From NCBI RefSeq assembly GCF_000359745.1, contig NZ_AQHN01000055.1, positions 62,001 through 126,000 of the forward strand: 64,000 bases of DNA, written 5' to 3'. This DNA comes from Rhizobium freirei PRF 81. Lineage in GTDB: Bacteria; Pseudomonadota; Alphaproteobacteria; Rhizobiales; Rhizobiaceae. How positions within the stretch are numbered: the first letter of the stretch is position 1; the number at the start of each line of letters is the position of its first letter. Shown here in pieces: positions 63,168 to 64,000 of the stretch. Below the pieces are notes generated by a model. That model did no database searches. It was not told where the DNA came from and worked only from the letters and a program-made list of their open reading frames with translations. Position numbers and translations under genes: made by a program.

Positions 63168-63230
63168 GAGCACTTCGAGAAAAAGTGCGAAGCAGTTTTC
63201 CGTTCGGAGCACTCAAAACAAAGGGAAAAA
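63168..63230 (+). repeat. Dispersed rhizobial repeat, copy 4
   Basis: TTAGAGCACTTCGAGAAAAA, GTGCGAAGCAGTTTTCCGTT and CGGAGCACTCAAAACAAAGG match copies 1 and 2. It fills the gap between recN and ligA. The second half is lost. Confidence 0.75.
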
Positions 63231-63252
63231 TCGAACGCTGAGATAAGGCGCG

Positions 63253-64000
63253 TCAGCCGTTGCCCGAGAGCAAACGCTTGGCAGCCGCCCTCGCCTCTTC
63301 GGTCACCGAAGCGCCTGCAAGCATGCGGGCGATTTCCTCGGTGCGGTCCTTCGGCTCCATCGTCGCAACGCGCGTGGAAATCTTTTCCGAGCCATCCGCG
63401 ACCGGTCCCTTGGAGATCAGCAGATGCGTCGCGGCGCGCGCAGCGACCTGCGGCGCATGGGTGACGGAAAGCACCTGCACACGATCGGACAGGCGCTTCA
63501 GCCGCTGGCCGATCGCATCGGCGACAGCGCCGCCGACGCCGGTGTCGATTTCGTCGAAGACGAGTGTCGGCGCCGAGCCGCGATCGGCGAGCGCTACTTT
63601 CAGCGCGAGCAGGAAGCGCGACAGCTCGCCACCGGATGCAACCTTGGTGATCGGACCTGGACGCGTGCCCGGATTGGTCTGAACATGGAACTCGACGACA
63701 TCGATGCCATCAGCCGTACCGGCTTCGGGATCGCTGGTGATCTCCACCATGAAACGCGCCCGCTCGAGCTTCAGTGCCGGCAATTCCGCCATGACGGCGG
63801 CGGCAAGGGCTTCTCCCGCGTGATGGCGCTTTTCCGAGAGGCTGCGCGCTGCAACATCATATTCCGCCTTTGCGGCCGCCAGCTCGGCATCCAGGCGGGC
63901 CAGCTTTTCTTCGCCAGCATCGACATCGGCAAGATCGGAAACCATGCGCTCGGCGAGAGCCGGAAGCTCGCTGACCGGCACCGAATATTTGCGCGACGCT
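63253..64000 (-). CDS. recN: DNA repair protein RecN, 5' part cut by window edge
   Basis: The last 249 codons of RecN, an SMC-like ATPase in double-strand break repair. Visible are the end of the coiled coil (LARLDAELAAAKAEYDVAAR), the ABC signature KVASGGELSRFLLALKVALA, Walker B TLVFDEIDTGVGGAVADAIG, and the His loop VLSVTHAPQVAARAATHLLI. The N-terminal head lies outside. It precedes ligA on the same strand; recN-ligA adjacency is usual in this group. Confidence 0.95.
   Translation of the reverse strand, partial: ASRKYSVPVSELPALAERMVSDLADVDAGEEKLARLDAELAAAKAEYDVAARSLSEKRHHAGEALAAAVMAELPALKLERARFMVEITSDPEAGTADGIDVVEFHVQTNPGTRPGPITKVASGGELSRFLLALKVALADRGSAPTLVFDEIDTGVGGAVADAIGQRLKRLSDRVQVLSVTHAPQVAARAATHLLISKGPVADGSEKISTRVATMEPKDRTEEIARMLAGASVTEEARAAAKRLLSGNG

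Overview
This window reads as chromosomal core DNA of a Rhizobium-type alphaproteobacterium (Hyphomicrobiales, Rhizobiaceae). The indicators are the high GC content, the circularly permuted two-piece tmRNA gene whose tag reads ANDNYAEARLAA, an alpha-type SspB beside it, rhizobial palindromic intergenic repeats, and familiar blocks such as folA-hflK-hflC-degP, miaA/serB and panC-panB. I see no phage, integrase, transposase or CRISPR array. No tRNA or rRNA gene was recognised. The species cannot be fixed from the sequence alone.

Layout, left to right. 0-9 kb: a cut HxlR regulator divergent from a QorB-like reductase, pdxJ, a RecD-like helicase, a secreted-repeat protein / ECF sigma / anti-sigma operon, then (minus strand) a LysE exporter and a cobalt-type nitrile hydratase operon, and an aldo/keto reductase. 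9-17.7 kb: a KpsC-like protein, ilvI-ilvH with a complete leader-peptide attenuator, a HerA-type ATPase, divergent miaA/serB, and a tandem pair of acetyltransferases. 17.7-28 kb: degP, hflC, hflK, folA, a dehydrogenase, a XRE-cupin regulator facing an acetyltransferase/DMT pair with three operator-like repeats, thyA, ssrA (tmRNA), sspB and two small genes. 28-40 kb: a giant AsmA protein, an FAD-linked dehydrogenase, an AraC/DUF2000 pair, an OmpA lipoprotein, a lone flagellin, a remnant of an RND efflux pump and uvrD. 40-54 kb: a broken GIY-YIG gene, HxlR/glutathione transferase, a sugar MFS transporter, pncA, a glycosyltransferase and flippase, LysR/SDR, panC-panB, azlC-azlD and aminopeptidase P. 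54-64 kb: a 46-codon small gene, prmA, an FAD monooxygenase, a SCO protein, an orphan cheW, creA, an ArsR/SRPBCC pair with a long palindromic operator, an acetyltransferase, ligA and the 3' part of recN.

Functional groupings. Protein quality control is concentrated at 17.7-27.4 kb: periplasmic DegP, the HflKC regulator of FtsH, tmRNA and the SspB adaptor that hands tmRNA-tagged proteins to ClpXP. DNA maintenance is represented by RecD-like, HerA-like, UvrD, LigA and RecN proteins. Cofactor and amino-acid supply is represented by PdxJ, PanBC, PncA, FolA/ThyA, IlvIH and SerB. Many small units are a regulator facing its likely target (HxlR/QorB, XRE/GNAT, AraC/DUF2000, HxlR/GST, LysR/SDR, ArsR/SRPBCC).

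The most notable signals are the ilv leader peptide and attenuator (12427-12541), the permuted tmRNA, the three spaced TAGTGGA sites near 24.0-24.3 kb, the 18-bp inverted repeat upstream of the ArsR gene, dispersed repeats whose edges supply stop codons to adjacent genes, a DegP with an acidic EF-hand-like insertion between its PDZ domains, and an SDR that lacks the usual YxxxK active site. I did not find a clearly novel defence or mobile system.
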